Shown: positions 25,001 to 35,312, counted from the first letter of the stretch. The stretch: 64,000 nt of DNA from an uncultured cyanobacterium (GCA_903848645.1 CAINGU010000078.1:1-64000); one strand, 5' to 3'. Program-made: numbers and translations. Notes: generated by a model not told the origin, from the sequence alone.

Positions 25001-27108
25001 GAGGTGAAGAAGAGATCCAAAGATTGTTCTTGTTCTTGGAAACCCAGATTAAATTCTTCGCTATCTAAACTAGAATTTGTGATTGATTGATGATTTTTAT
25101 TAACAATTTCGACAGATGCACTAAATAAACTTTCCTCTAATTCTTTAGCTACATCTTGATTAACTGAAAGCGGGACTTCCGGGCTTGATATTTCTAAATC
25201 ATCCCAAAAATTATCTAGATTATCTCTTGAAGTGGTAAGATTAGTTGTTGTTGCTGGTGTACCAAATAAATCATCAATCTCATTTGTTGGTAGTGGTGTT
25301 TTTTCTGCTACTTCTGCAAACAGATTATCTAACGATAAACTTTCTGGGGCTGATGGTTGTATTTCTGATTTTTTGACGGTTATGGGAATAATTTCCGCTG
25401 AAGAATTAGCCTCTTCATTGACGTTATCTTTTCCGTAGCTTTCCTCCGATAGAAACAAACTATCAAAACTATTTTCTGCTTCAGTTGATGTTTCGGAAAT
25501 GGCAATATTTTCTATTGTAATTGTTTCAGCAATGGCAATCTGTTCTGTTTCAATTGTTTCATAAGTAAACGAAAATTCATTTAATTCATCGTCTTCTGTA
25601 AATGTCAATGATTCTTCTATGGCATTAGTTATATTCTCCCCATTTTCTTGATTATTTTGGCGATATTCTCTGGAAATTGAGATTAATTCTGCCAGTATAT
25701 CATCTTCTGGGAATTGTAAGTCTGTATCATTAAGCAACGGATTGCTAGGTTGTATAGGTTGAGATATAACTGTTTCCGGTTGCAGTTCTGATAGAGATAT
25801 ATTATCTATTTCTAATAAATCGTCATCAAATAAGAGAATTAAATCTTCTTCATTCTTTGCGGTTGTTCTCTGCTGATTGTTATCTTCAAATAGGAGAAAA
25901 TCATCTAAATCTTGATTATTATCCTCAGTTTCAGTAATTGGTAGTTGATATTTAGTGATATCCTCTAATATTTCTTCTTGTTGCCAAGTATCATCTAAAT
26001 CAGGTGTATCACCTTCAAATAAATCAGCAAGGGTATTTAATTCTGAAAGTCCTACCTCTGGCCCATTGTGATCAATATTATTATTAGTAAATATTACGGA
26101 ATGATGGTAATCATGATTCAATACAGATTGATCAGTAACTACATTTTCTGATGTTGCTGGTTCTACATTATTTATTTCTGTTGTGGGACTAAATAAAAGT
26201 TCGTTGGCTTCTGCTTCCTCAAATTCTAATAACTCCAGTTCTAGGAGAGGAAGCAGAATTTCTAGTTGTTGACTAATAACAATTTCTGCATCTCTATTTT
26301 GGATAACTAACTCTTGAGCTTGTTTAATTTCAGTAATAATGATTTTGGCTAAAGTCAGATAAGTATTATTAGGATTGGAGATGGCTTGGGCTGCTGATTC
26401 ACACAAACTGCACCAATTTGATAAATTTAAGTCTCTGCCAATTTTAACTAATTGATGACAGCAGTTTTGCAGATTGTCCCGGGAAGAGGATAAGTTAGTT
26501 TGTTTAAACAGTTGCAACATTTCCCGGAGGATTTGTAAAACCTGATTTTGAAACTCTGTCCAGTCCTGATTTTGTCTGGTTACAGGTAATTTCTGTGGTT
26601 GTACGTATGTAGGTAAGACAGTCTCCCGTTGTGAATGAATGACATATCTGGTTTCCAGGCTTGTGTTGCTAGTATTTCCTTGTTCTACCAGTTGCTCTAT
26701 ATGATCATTGAGCAATTGCATCACTGGTTCAGTTTTAGACATCAAAGCCTGGGCTTTTTCCTCTGATAAACCAAAGGGATTACCAAGATGGTCTATCAGA
26801 GCTTTTAGGGTGTCACAGACATCTAGCAGCAAAGACTCTAACCTCTGGTCTATTTGCACAGGATGTTCTTTAAGAATCTTGAAGCAATCCTCAAGACGGT
26901 GGGACGTATGCTGAATACTACTTAGACCTAGCATGGCCGCACCACCTTTGATAGAGTGGGCTGCACGGAAGACTTCGTTAATCATTTCTGAATCGTTCAG
27001 GGTACTTTGGAGATTCAGTAATCCCTGTTCGATGGTGTTCAGGTGTTCTCTGGCTTCTTCCAGAAAGTAACCTAAAATCCGTTGTTGTTGTTCCGGCTGC
27101 ATAGTCAT
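22003..27108 (-). CDS. hmpE: CheA-type hybrid kinase of the hmp motility locus
   Basis: 1701 residues. An HPt domain at ~1-120 has phospho-His H51 in AAHSIKGGAAMLG. Then come ~900 acidic, Ser/Thr-rich residues with tandem repeats at ~868-962. The P3 dimerisation region begins near 1065 (VKQLDDMSNLVGELVVNR). The HATPase has HMVNNAIAHGIETPE and GRGVGMNVV; a CheW-like domain and a C-terminal receiver with VLIVDDSITVREL and IVFCDIEMPRCDGL follow. As CheA it phosphorylates the CheY-type proteins encoded upstream. Gene order and the divergent hmpF identify it as HmpE of the hormogonium motility system. Confidence 0.88.
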   Translation of the reverse strand: MTMQPEQQQRILGYFLEEAREHLNTIEQGLLNLQSTLNDSEMINEVFRAAHSIKGGAAMLGLSSIQHTSHRLEDCFKILKEHPVQIDQRLESLLLDVCDTLKALIDHLGNPFGLSEEKAQALMSKTEPVMQLLNDHIEQLVEQGNTSNTSLETRYVIHSQRETVLPTYVQPQKLPVTRQNQDWTEFQNQVLQILREMLQLFKQTNLSSSRDNLQNCCHQLVKIGRDLNLSNWCSLCESAAQAISNPNNTYLTLAKIIITEIKQAQELVIQNRDAEIVISQQLEILLPLLELELLEFEEAEANELLFSPTTEINNVEPATSENVVTDQSVLNHDYHHSVIFTNNNIDHNGPEVGLSELNTLADLFEGDTPDLDDTWQQEEILEDITKYQLPITETEDNNQDLDDFLLFEDNNQQRTTAKNEEDLILLFDDDLLEIDNISLSELQPETVISQPIQPSNPLLNDTDLQFPEDDILAELISISREYRQNNQENGENITNAIEESLTFTEDDELNEFSFTYETIETEQIAIAETITIENIAISETSTEAENSFDSLFLSEESYGKDNVNEEANSSAEIIPITVKKSEIQPSAPESLSLDNLFAEVAEKTPLPTNEIDDLFGTPATTTNLTTSRDNLDNFWDDLEISSPEVPLSVNQDVAKELEESLFSASVEIVNKNHQSITNSSLDSEEFNLGFQEQEQSLDLFFTSHTDNNEVQDIDNLFGDVVDSISMTVANIESRELSLLEINDFSQASEQLDSIPEFIYQSPETTTNLQLIETAEDISEDNLSLSVDEITFTSDSISEELIPNIDTSELLTFADLETTLFAAETEETDLDFHATFADFNLESSPDLTTELSPAILAAAETSPQLDLESTTEELSFDEFSEIEALLDAPPAIENTTEELSFDEFSEIEALLDAPPAIENTTEELSFDEFSEREALLDAPPAIENTTEELSFDEFSEREALLDAVPREIGTQVSIQDQDFAALEALLGQNEDKAPQISSKPPAINQPALIKSQNTSSSSRVEDEFSELENLLAQADQTISNTSATSGKTSSSKIPRPTTRRTLKEETMKVPVKQLDDMSNLVGELVVNRNTLEQDHERLRQSLDNLLVQVQHLSDVGVRMQEYYERSLLEASLLASRRSREQGNSSSHSQDRGFSEIEMDRFTPFHILAQEMIEFIVRVRESASDIDFVTEETEQVARQLRQATSQLQEGLTKARMVPFTQAIDRLRRGVRDNAIKYGKQVELVTEGVDTLVDKMILDHLTDPLTHMVNNAIAHGIETPEVRKAAGKSPTGTISIRALQQGNQTVISVSDDGAGIDHQKVKHKAVKKGILTPEQARTISRLDTYELLFLPSFSTADEVDDIKGRGVGMNVVQNDISEIRGTVTTDSTLGKGTSFTIRLPLTLSICKALFCVCNRTRIAFPMDGVEDTLDIPAKNIQQDADGQSFIVWRDSILPFKPLKDILVFNRQLTRGNVYGVSRDDDTISVVVVRSANTMIALQIDQVLSEQEIVIKQFEGPAPKPSGVAGATVLGDGMIMPIADVLEIIDIFQGKMSKHIGGSWQQHGVSPVIDIVAPEKVETTVLIVDDSITVRELLSLTFNKAGYRVEQARDGQEAWDKLRSGLPCDIVFCDIEMPRCDGLELLSRIQKDGTLNHLPIAMLTSRGADKHRQMAVQLGASGYFTKPYLEEALLEAASRMLKGEKLVTT
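24224..24506. repeat. Four tandem 75-bp coding repeats in hmpE
   Basis: A 75-base unit is repeated 3.8 times in frame and encodes 25 residues (TTEELSFDEFSE, then I/R-EALLDAPPAIEN). The first two units in plus-strand order are nearly identical to each other, as are the last two; units differ at an Ile/Arg codon. Looser copies of the core (DEFSELENLLAQ, QDFAALEALLGQ) follow in the protein outside the DNA repeat. Confidence 0.9.
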
Positions 27109-27329
27109 AAGTTAAATCAGGATACTAAAAGTAAGCGGTGAAAGAAAAGGCGCATAGCAAACCTAAAGGTAAAAGACTAGTACCGCAGGGCGGAAGTCAA
27201 AAGTCAAAAATCAAAAGTAATATGAAATCAGCTTTTGGTGAAATATTAGAATTGTTTATTTCCGCCGTGATGTACTAGAGGCAACAACTTATACATTAAT
27301 TTTTACTTTTGCCTTTTTACTTTTACCTC

Positions 27330-30251
27330 TTACCTTGATTCGATAGTTTCGACTCGGAAACGTTCCACGGAGGCAATCAAATCGCGGGATACTCCCACTA
27401 AATGTTGCAAAGCTCCAGAAACCCGCTGTGCTTCTTGAGAAGTTTCTTGTGCCGTTAGTTCCACGGATTGCATTACTTGTGCTACAGCACGAGAAGTTTC
27501 CGTTTGTTCTACGGTATCACTGGTAATTGATCGTACCAAAAGATCAATGTGATCGGCTACTTGAATAATATTATCTAGCGATCGCTTGGCTTCTTCTGCT
27601 AATTTAGTTTGATGAATTACCTGTTGTGTCCCTTCTTCCATCGCCATCATAACTGAGCTAGTTTCGCTTTGAATTTGCATAACGATTTGCTCAATTTCTT
27701 TCAAGGACTTAGCCGAGCGATCTGCCAACTGTCGCACTTCATCAGCAACAATAGCGAACCCTCGACCTGCTTCTCCGGCTCTTGCTGCTTCAATACTGGC
27801 ATTAAGAGCTAATAAATTGGTGCGGGAAGCAATTTGCGAAACTATAGCGACGATAGAGTTAATTTCTTGGGAAGATTCTGCCAATCGTTTCACTTTTCGG
27901 GTAGTTTCTGCCACTGTTTCCCGAATTTCCAAAATCCCCGCTACGGTATTTTCTACTGCTTCTCCTCCTTTCTGAGCAATTTTACTAGCATCACGGGCTA
28001 CAGTTTCCGCTTCTCTGGCAGCTTCTGCTACCCGTTGAATGGAATCGGTCATTACCTGTACGGAATTCAACGTTACAGCTAATTCTTCCGCTTGTCGTAA
28101 AGCATCCCCAGATAAGGCTCTAGCAAAGGTTTCTGAATTAGTTGAACCTTTAGTTACGTCCCGTGCCGCCACTTTTACCTGTTGGACAATATCCCGCAGG
28201 TTTTGAATTGTCAGGTTAAAGGCATCAGCTACCGCTCCAAGTACGTCGGCTGTGACTTCGGCTTGGACTGTCAAATCTCCTCTAGCTGCTCCTTCTACGT
28301 CATCTAGCAGGCGAATTACCTGACGTTGCAGGTTTTCTTTGGATTCTTCCATCTCAATGGCTTTGCGTTGGGCTTCATTGGTGGTAGTGAAAATTACCCT
28401 AGCCATATCATTGAAGCCCGTAGCTAGGTAGCCTAATTCATCTTCTGAATAGACTGTAGCCTCGACATTGAGATTACCTTGACGGACAGAATCAAACTGA
28501 TTTTGCAGATCCTTAGTGGTACGGCGAATTTGTTTGAGGGTGAGATTACCCATAAATCCGGCAGTGGCTGCACCTGTAGCTCCTGCCGCTAAGGCCATTA
28601 ACCAACCTGTGTTTCTAACTGATTCCCGCTGTTGCGCCGGCGAAATTAAAGTTGCCACCGAGCTAACAAGGGCAACAATTACTGCTGATGCCAAACCGAC
28701 AGTTCCCGCTATATACCATTGTTTCTTATCTAAAGAGGCATTTTCAAAGAATGCAAATACCCCTTGTTCAAAGGCTACATTAGGTTCTATTTTAGCAACG
28801 TCTGATTGGGTAAAGACGGGAACTACTTCTTGAGCGCCAGTAATTGTGAATAGTTCTTCGTCTCGATCTCCTATTTGATCATCGGATGAGTTATCAGTAA
28901 ATTGATTTACTGAATTTCCCCGACTATCTAGAGATTCTGACAGCATTGTTCCATCACTAAAACTGCCATTTTCGGTGAGTTCAAATCCTGGTATATCACC
29001 AAGATCATCAAATTCATCAAAGTCGTTTAAAAACTCTATGTTATTCTTATTACTATCTCTACTTAAGATATTATTGGTATCTCCACGAGAAATAACGGTA
29101 TCACAACTAAAATCTACTTCATTTTCTGCCCCAAAAGCGGATTCAAACGCATCCAAATCAAAACTATCATCATCAAAGTTATTTTTTCCTGATGAAGAGT
29201 TGAGATTAAACTGCTGTTTTGTCGGTACAGAATTGTTGGTAAAGGATGGTGATATTTGTTGATGCTGATTTAGTTCTGTGCTTGGTTCAGCCGCTATTTC
29301 CATGGCTATAGGCCACGCTTTGCTATCAGTAATCTCATTTACCCAACTATTCTGATCAATCGGAGAAAAGTCATCTTCTAGGTTTTCTTGCCAATTATTT
29401 TCTATATTATTGTTGATTGCTGGTTCGTTAAATTGGCTGGGATTTAAGTCTCCAAAATTATCACCTATTGAGTCTTCTATATCTTCCTCCATCAATATCT
29501 CAGGTGCAGATTCTGAGTCATAATCAGTAGAAAATTGAGTTGCGGCAAAAGGTGAATAGTTTTCAGAATCATTACTGCTTACTGAACTTCCATTCCCTAA
29601 ATTGCTACTAATATCAGCATTATTATCCCCGAAAGAAATCTCTTCTTGCCAAAAAGGAGGTAGTTCTATTTGCTCTGATATTAGATCACTGTTTTCCTGG
29701 GGGAGAGATTCTATAGATAAGGCAAAGGGATCATCACTCATCGCACCAGATATATCTAATGAATTGCTGTTTGAGTCCATACTATTTGGATGACTGGCAA
29801 AAGGATTAGATAAAGACGGGTTTTCCAGAGTATCTATTTGTGGTTTATATTCTTCAAGGGACTTGAGCGCAAAACTGTCACTATTCAAATCCCCAAAATC
29901 CTCCCCATCGAAAGATTCTTCTTCACCTAGTCCAGAGGATGATGCTTCAGAATTTGTATAATCACCAAAGGGCTGCATATACTGTTCTATAGTTGCCAGA
30001 GAATTATTAGCAATACTCAAAATCTCCTGATCATCCGTCAGATGTAATACGGTTTGATATTCGTCTTTTGCTACCTCGTATTCTTCCAAAACATAATAAA
30101 TGTGTCCCCTTAACAAATGTGAGTTAGGGTCATCCGGTGAATTCTGCACCAACTGATTAATTAATATTGCGGCTAATTCATAGTCCTGTTGTTCATAGGC
30201 TATTATTGCCTGTTCATAAGTTGGCTCTTGATCATCTATACGTGTTGCCAT
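27330..30251 (-). CDS. hmpD: Methyl-accepting chemotaxis protein of the hmp locus
   Basis: About 973 residues. A TPR-like N-terminus (~1-90), then ~380 acidic Ser/Asn-rich residues of low complexity. Two membrane segments follow ([20 protein letters not shown] and [18 protein letters not shown]), then HAMP-type repeats and a classical MCP hairpin tip ([20 protein letters not shown]). It has no periplasmic sensor domain: the two membrane spans are joined by only a dozen residues, so sensing must be cytoplasmic or through partners. I start at MATRIDDQ (30251), preceded by GGGAGGGAGG; the frame extends 12 codons into the end of cheW. Confidence 0.87.
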   Translation of the reverse strand: MATRIDDQEPTYEQAIIAYEQQDYELAAILINQLVQNSPDDPNSHLLRGHIYYVLEEYEVAKDEYQTVLHLTDDQEILSIANNSLATIEQYMQPFGDYTNSEASSSGLGEEESFDGEDFGDLNSDSFALKSLEEYKPQIDTLENPSLSNPFASHPNSMDSNSNSLDISGAMSDDPFALSIESLPQENSDLISEQIELPPFWQEEISFGDNNADISSNLGNGSSVSSNDSENYSPFAATQFSTDYDSESAPEILMEEDIEDSIGDNFGDLNPSQFNEPAINNNIENNWQENLEDDFSPIDQNSWVNEITDSKAWPIAMEIAAEPSTELNQHQQISPSFTNNSVPTKQQFNLNSSSGKNNFDDDSFDLDAFESAFGAENEVDFSCDTVISRGDTNNILSRDSNKNNIEFLNDFDEFDDLGDIPGFELTENGSFSDGTMLSESLDSRGNSVNQFTDNSSDDQIGDRDEELFTITGAQEVVPVFTQSDVAKIEPNVAFEQGVFAFFENASLDKKQWYIAGTVGLASAVIVALVSSVATLISPAQQRESVRNTGWLMALAAGATGAATAGFMGNLTLKQIRRTTKDLQNQFDSVRQGNLNVEATVYSEDELGYLATGFNDMARVIFTTTNEAQRKAIEMEESKENLQRQVIRLLDDVEGAARGDLTVQAEVTADVLGAVADAFNLTIQNLRDIVQQVKVAARDVTKGSTNSETFARALSGDALRQAEELAVTLNSVQVMTDSIQRVAEAAREAETVARDASKIAQKGGEAVENTVAGILEIRETVAETTRKVKRLAESSQEINSIVAIVSQIASRTNLLALNASIEAARAGEAGRGFAIVADEVRQLADRSAKSLKEIEQIVMQIQSETSSVMMAMEEGTQQVIHQTKLAEEAKRSLDNIIQVADHIDLLVRSITSDTVEQTETSRAVAQVMQSVELTAQETSQEAQRVSGALQHLVGVSRDLIASVERFRVETIESR

Positions 30252-30267
30252 TTCCTCCCTCCCAAGT

Positions 30268-30801
30268 TCATCCTGCCCATCGCGCACTGCGTAAAATTGC
30301 TATTTGATCCAGTAATCGCAGACACTTTTTTTCTTTTTCCGTATCAAATAACCACTCACCACGCAAAAACGGAGCCATCGCATCTGGTACGTTATTTTGT
30401 GGCATTAGATACTGTACATCAAGCCAGTCCATTCCACAGATTTCTTCTACTCCTAAACCTACTATTGTGTCTTGATCTTCAATGGCAATTACGGGGATTT
30501 CTGAGCAATCCGTGTTTAATGGGGTTGTTTCTCCCAGAAATTGACCCAAATCAGCCACCCAAATCAAGCGCCCCCGTAAATTTAGCGTCCCTAAAAGTAG
30601 GGGAGATGTATTCGGAATTGGTGTAATCCGATCTGGACTCAGTTCAATTACTTCCCGAATTCCCGTAGCTTGTAAGGCAAACTCCTGACGTGAGGGCAGA
30701 TAAAACCGCAAATGTAACTCACCTTCAGGACTTTCTAGTTGTAATTCGGGACGGAATTGATCTTGCCCAGTGCCAGTTAAAAAGTCTGGTTTGCTAACCA
30801 T
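30268..30801 (-). CDS. hmpC: CheW-type adaptor of the hmp locus
   Basis: A 177-residue CheW protein linking the MCP to CheA. Visible: [60 protein letters not shown] and [14 protein letters not shown]. An extension of ~28 residues precedes the domain. It starts 13 bases after the CheY gene and ends 16 bases before the MCP start, so the three are tightly coupled. Confidence 0.9.
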   Translation of the reverse strand: MVSKPDFLTGTGQDQFRPELQLESPEGELHLRFYLPSRQEFALQATGIREVIELSPDRITPIPNTSPLLLGTLNLRGRLIWVADLGQFLGETTPLNTDCSEIPVIAIEDQDTIVGLGVEEICGMDWLDVQYLMPQNNVPDAMAPFLRGEWLFDTEKEKKCLRLLDQIAILRSARWAG

Positions 30802-30814
30802 GTCATTTTCATCC

Positions 30815-31180
30815 TTAGCCTCGCAGCAGTTGTTTGACTGTTCCTACCAACTCAGTTGGTTGAAAGGGTTTAGCTATGTAAGCATCTGCCCCTTGTTTCA
30901 TTCCCCAATAGCGATCAAATTCTTCACCTTTAGAAGAACACATGACGACAGGAACATTTTGGGTTTTAGGATCGGATTTTAATCGCCGGCAGAGTTCATA
31001 GCCGTTCATGCGGGGCATGACAATATCCAAAACTACTAAATCGGGAGGTGTGCTTTGAATCGCCTCTAAAGCTTCTACGCCATCGCCTGCATGGGTGACT
31101 TTTAAACCACTAGCTTTAAGCAGGTCTGTAATCATCTCCCTTTGGGCGATACTGTCTTCAACAATTAGGACTGTGCTCAT
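30815..31180 (-). CDS. hmpB: CheY-type single-domain response regulator
   Basis: 121 residues, receiver domain only: acidic pair in VLIVEDSIAQRE, phospho-acceptor Asp in LVVLDIVMPRMNGYEL (~52), Ser/Thr switch in VVMCSSKGEE, Lys in YIAKPFQP. Probable target of the CheA kinase. The 198-base gap to the PATAN-CheY gene upstream may hold a separate promoter; AGGAGG lies upstream of the ATG. Confidence 0.9.
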   Translation of the reverse strand: MSTVLIVEDSIAQREMITDLLKASGLKVTHAGDGVEALEAIQSTPPDLVVLDIVMPRMNGYELCRRLKSDPKTQNVPVVMCSSKGEEFDRYWGMKQGADAYIAKPFQPTELVGTVKQLLRG

Positions 31181-31378
31181 AAATGTCTATTTACCTCCTG
31201 ATTTATGTGTTCCCTGGGGGAACATGATTGGCTCTGATGACAAAGATTAACTGTATAAATTAAGTCTATTGTTTCACTACTGTACTGTATATGAAAGTTG
31301 GTTAGAGAACTGATTTTATTCTTGTGATAACATCTTTTACCCTATCTTGTACCCAATCAACAAGTCTTGTATCCTAAT

Positions 31379-32581
31379 TTATATACTTGTACAATAGCCA
31401 GGAATGAGATATTGCTCTACCAGCATTAGCAATTCTTGATCTGTAAATGGTTTAGTCAGATAATCCGTTGCTCCTACCATCCTGGCACGAACCCGATCAA
31501 TAAATCCGTTTTTGCCAGTTAGCATAATAATTGGTACAAGCCGAAACGTTGTCGAATGCCGCAACATGGCACAAATATCATAACCATCTAATTCCGGCAT
31601 AGCAATGTCACAGAGAATTAAATCAGGCTGAATTTGAAATACGAGACTTAGGGCTTGCAAGGGATTAGTGATGGAAATCGCTTCATACCCTTGTAATTTT
31701 AAGATTGACTCTATCGTCTCACAAATTACTAGTGTATCTTCAATACATACTATCCGTCCCTTATAATTTTCTACTTCCGGGTTTTGTTTTTGTTTATTAG
31801 CTTTATAGGTTTCTGAATATACTAATTGTAGCCAACCCTGCTGTATGTAAGGATATATAGCTTTGGCTACTGTTAAAATATCGCGGTTGAGATAGCGAGC
31901 TAGTTGGCGCAAAGAAGTTTTACCATCAGCCCAGTTATGTAATTTTTTGACTGTAGCCTCTGGTAATGCAGCAGCTAATTTAGCTATGTCAGCTAGAATA
32001 GGTAGCTGTTCTGTGGATTGAATATGTGGGTATAATTGCTTCCATTCTTGCACCTGCTTTGTGATTTTGGCAACTAGTGGAGCAATTTCTAAGGTAGTTA
32101 ATTGTGGTACTAGTGCTGTCCCTAAATCAAAAATAAAACTGCCTTGGTGTAAGCTCAAAAGATCAAATAAAGTCTCTTGTATTAAGCCATAAATGATGGT
32201 TCGAGCAATTTTCGGGGTGATAATGTTCTGCTCCAACAGCGCCCAGATATAAGCATACTCTGGAGAATTAGTAGATGTTAGGGATGCTAGTTGTTTGGAT
32301 TCCAGTCGCTTTTCGACTCGGTAATGACGGAGATAATCATTAATCCGTAATAAACTGCTGTCACCTGCTTGACAATAAACTATTTGACCATTAAGAAAAA
32401 ATACAAACCACGACTGTGGTACACTATCACCTCCTTGGCGATATCTAAAAATTTCTTCTCCACTGAGTTTGTTACTTTGATGTGATGTGTGGGCTTCCAC
32501 CCATAACTGTCCAGTCCGCTGTCCTAACTCGATCAGTTGTAAGATACTGCAAATATCAATCTCGTTTAAATTTCCCTGCAT
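31379..32581 (-). CDS. hmpA: PATAN-CheY response regulator of the hmp locus
   Basis: 400 residues. The N-terminal PATAN/DUF4388 domain begins QGNLNEIDICSILQLIELGQ and RTGQLWVEA. Residues ~190-255 have a helical wHTH-like region (LHNWADGKTSLRQLARYLNR). The C-terminal receiver has VCIEDTLVICETI, LILCDIAMPELDGYDI and IIMLTGKNGF. Domain order and position, first in hmpA-B-C-D-E, match the PATAN regulators that act on type IV pili in Nostoc and Synechocystis. The DUF4388 half resembles the protein at 16684-17559, so the window has two PATAN proteins. Confidence 0.87.
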   Translation of the reverse strand: MQGNLNEIDICSILQLIELGQRTGQLWVEAHTSHQSNKLSGEEIFRYRQGGDSVPQSWFVFFLNGQIVYCQAGDSSLLRINDYLRHYRVEKRLESKQLASLTSTNSPEYAYIWALLEQNIITPKIARTIIYGLIQETLFDLLSLHQGSFIFDLGTALVPQLTTLEIAPLVAKITKQVQEWKQLYPHIQSTEQLPILADIAKLAAALPEATVKKLHNWADGKTSLRQLARYLNRDILTVAKAIYPYIQQGWLQLVYSETYKANKQKQNPEVENYKGRIVCIEDTLVICETIESILKLQGYEAISITNPLQALSLVFQIQPDLILCDIAMPELDGYDICAMLRHSTTFRLVPIIMLTGKNGFIDRVRARMVGATDYLTKPFTDQELLMLVEQYLIPGYCTSI

Positions 32582-32975
32582 TTAGCTACAAAGCACTCCT
32601 TGGCGTTCCAGTATGATTAATTGATGAATTTTGACCTGGCTTGAAGCAGGAGTTAGGGATAAGAATAATAAACAATTCAAAATTGAAAATAGAGCCAATA
32701 TGAAATTTATTGATGGGCTTATCCTACACCCTACTATCTACATCCTGATATTGACTCCTGTATTCTCATTTATTTTTCCATGTTTCCAACAGGTAAATGT
32801 AAATATAGATCAACTAGTTCAGTGGCAAGATGATCAAAAAAATTATCTGGAACAAATGTGAAGATATTGTCATATCATAAAGTGATAGCCAGTAATTACA
32901 CTGAAGCTATCCTTAGTCTACTAGTTGATGATATCTGTTAAGTAATTGGACTTTAGATCACCAAAATCTGTCAAG

Positions 32976-33040
32976 AAAAGTAAAATTGCCAAAACCTCTT
33001 GCCTTGTCATAATGGCAATTTTTAACGTTAACCTACTTAT
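32976..33040. repeat. Dispersed element with hairpin (second copy)
   Basis: It contains AAATTGCC (32983-32990) and its complement GGCAATTT (33014-33021), then AACGTTAACCTACTTAT. It matches the element at 20193-20286 except that no heptamer tract is inserted. Confidence 0.65.
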
Positions 33041-33337
33041 GAGGGAGATAATCAACCGGATTTTTGTTCAGTATCGCCAAATGTGGGGATACCAGTGAAT
33101 CCTCCGTTCTCGTCACGTTAGTCAATTTTAATCGCTTATTTTTTTACCAGACTTGCTTAGTATGTGATACAATGGGCGCAAGTCCAAAACCAAGTATAAC
33201 TAAACAAGGTAAAAACTTAACTAGATTGGTTAAGTATATAGTCTCACATAACAGTTTTACAGTTTAGGGAAACTAGATTTAAGTAAAAGTAAAAAATTAA
33301 CTAAACAAACAAAAACTTTCTTGTGTACACTAGAAGT

Positions 33338-33469
33338 ATGTTAACTCGCGCTTGGGAAAAAGATATATCTACTTTGGCTGGAGAAATCCTGTCAAGGCAA
33401 GTAACTTCAGTAGACCAAGAATTTCACTGTCTTAAGTCTTTGAGATTTTTGAATTCCTTGTGCTGCTAA
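33338..33469 (+). CDS. Possible 43-residue leader ORF before hmpF
   Basis: ATG at 33338 opens a frame of 43 codons (MLTRAWEKDISTLAGEI and on, ending SLCC), closing 87 bases before hmpF. No family is recognisable and no Shine-Dalgarno sequence is clear. It may be chance, or part of a regulated leader. Confidence 0.2.
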   Translation: MLTRAWEKDISTLAGEILSRQVTSVDQEFHCLKSLRFLNSLCC

Positions 33470-33556
33470 ACTGAGGTTAAAGAAAAATAAGTTAATAGAA
33501 TAATCTAAGGTATATCCTAAAACACGGACACGAAGTACATCAAAAGGATTGACGGT

Positions 33557-35305
33557 GTGCTGTATTTAGCAGAAGTACAAAAACAGAAAAGTGGCTTACT
33601 CGGTGGTGGTGGCAAAAGCGAACTTAAATTGCTTGCCTGTCAACGCAATGACCAAAACTGGACTCCAGTACCAGAAGAAGTTATTGTGGCTGAGGAAGCA
33701 AGTAAATTAAGTGATGGCGCATTAGTCCTGGTGGAATTGAGTCCAAATCGTCAAGTACAACGGATTCAAGATGCAGGTCGGCCACTGGTAAATATTTTGC
33801 AGAATTTTTCCCGACAGGTGGAAAAGTTTAAGCTAAAGGAAGATGAAATTGACCAGTGGAAACAGTCACTGATGATTCAAGTTCAAGAACTGAATCGTCG
33901 GGAAATGGAGGTGGAATCACGCTGGGAACAAGTAGAACAACTGGAGAATGATTTTGAACGTCTAGATACACAACAACAAGTAGTTGATACATCTCGCACA
34001 GAAATTGAACAATTACGAGCAGAGGCTGAACGCAATCGTCAAGAGCTAGAAGGTGCTTGGGAGCATTTACGGGGTGAACAACGCCGTTTTGAAGAACTAA
34101 AATCCAATTCGCAACAGTCTCAAATTGTTGATGAAGAGCGTAATCGGGTATTAAGTGATTTAATTGAGCGGTTATCTAGTCAAACTACTCCCATAGAAAC
34201 AGTTCAGGAAAGTCTCAATTGGGCTTTGGAATTGGCCGATAAGCAACAGGAGACGCTGAACCTGCATTGGCAAAAGTTGGAGATTCAACTTCATACAACT
34301 AATCAGCAGCAACAGGAGAAAGAGGTACTGGTGCAAACTCTGGATCATCGCCAAAACGAGTTGCAACAAGCACAAAATTCTTTAGCAGAACAAATCACCC
34401 AGGTACAATTCAAGACAGCCATAGTTAACAGTAAACAGGAATTGATTGCCATCCTCAAACAACATCTGGGAACTGAGGAGGAATTTTATCAAAAGCTGCA
34501 TACTTTGTCCGCTAACACAGATTCTGAAGTTCCTAAACCGGAAATTGATCTAGAAGCTTTGCAGCAAATGCCCCTGGAAGAATTGGAAAAAATGGTGCAA
34601 GACTGGCAGGAGAAACTGGATAGAGACTCTAGCTTTGTACAAGAACAAGAACAAGAACTCAAGTACAAGCAAGAACTTATAGAAGAACTCCAACAAAAAA
34701 TTGACCATTTCTTTGGGGAAGAACAGACAAATTTAGAATCGGAACTAGTTGATGAACAGGATCTTTACAAGATGCTGAACGAAAGCTTAGTCGGACAAAG
34801 ACGCAATTTGATTGAGCAACAAAAAACTCTCCAACAAAACCGAGTTGTATTGTGCCAAAGACAAGGGATTTCGGTAGATATAGAAGGTGAATCTACTTTA
34901 GAATCTATGGTTTTGCAGCTTGAAGCCCAGAAACAGCAAAAATCTGCACAATTGGCCAAGCTGGAGGATGATATAGCCCAAATTCTCACTGCGATCGCCG
35001 CAGAACAAGGGACAATTGATCATCAAACTCAGGAAATAGAAGCCAAGCGTCAAGAAGTCAAATCCATAGAAGAGCAACTGCTAAATTTACGAGCAACAAC
35101 CGCTGAATCTTGCGGTCAAGTCAATCTTTATCAAGAAGCTCTACAACCTATTCAGGATAATCTTGATGGGTTACGGGAGCAATTACAAAAGATTGCTGAC
35201 TCTTTAACTCAAGTTCAAGCCAGCGGTGATTCTCAACTTCAGACTATTACCCAGATGCGTGATACTCTCGAAAGTTTAATGAATTTACCAAAGGTTTTAA
35301 TTTAG
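33557..35305 (+). CDS. hmpF: HmpF coiled-coil motility protein
   Basis: 582 residues. A conserved N-terminal globular part (LYLAEVQKQKSGLLGGGGKS, then ELKLLACQR, then IVAEEASKLSDGALVLVEL) is followed from ~90 to the end by long coiled coils rich in Q, E and L. This is the architecture of HmpF, the polar protein needed for pilus-driven gliding and phototaxis in filamentous cyanobacteria. It starts with GTG at 33557, with AGGA 7 bases upstream. It is divergent from hmpA, as expected for the hmp locus. A terminator follows within 10 bases. Confidence 0.88.
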   Translation: MLYLAEVQKQKSGLLGGGGKSELKLLACQRNDQNWTPVPEEVIVAEEASKLSDGALVLVELSPNRQVQRIQDAGRPLVNILQNFSRQVEKFKLKEDEIDQWKQSLMIQVQELNRREMEVESRWEQVEQLENDFERLDTQQQVVDTSRTEIEQLRAEAERNRQELEGAWEHLRGEQRRFEELKSNSQQSQIVDEERNRVLSDLIERLSSQTTPIETVQESLNWALELADKQQETLNLHWQKLEIQLHTTNQQQQEKEVLVQTLDHRQNELQQAQNSLAEQITQVQFKTAIVNSKQELIAILKQHLGTEEEFYQKLHTLSANTDSEVPKPEIDLEALQQMPLEELEKMVQDWQEKLDRDSSFVQEQEQELKYKQELIEELQQKIDHFFGEEQTNLESELVDEQDLYKMLNESLVGQRRNLIEQQKTLQQNRVVLCQRQGISVDIEGESTLESMVLQLEAQKQQKSAQLAKLEDDIAQILTAIAAEQGTIDHQTQEIEAKRQEVKSIEEQLLNLRATTAESCGQVNLYQEALQPIQDNLDGLREQLQKIADSLTQVQASGDSQLQTITQMRDTLESLMNLPKVLI

Positions 35306-35312
35306 TCACCAG

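Larger units (their letters stand above)
32582..33556. other. 975-base divergent control region between hmpA and hmpF
   Basis: The stretch separates the two divergent hmp transcription units. It contains a dispersed element (32976-33040) and only weak short frames (for example 33338-33469), so it is mostly promoter or leader sequence. I cannot place sigma-factor sites with confidence. In Nostoc these genes are switched on in hormogonia by alternative sigma factors. Confidence 0.6.

Noticed and set aside
32631-32861. Plus-strand frame of 76 codons upstream of hmpF
   Set aside because: Hydrophobic middle, but no ribosome-binding site and no family match that I recognise; more likely leader DNA.
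33064-33267. Plus-strand frame of 67 codons upstream of hmpF
   Set aside because: Composition looks like translated intergenic DNA; no supporting signals.
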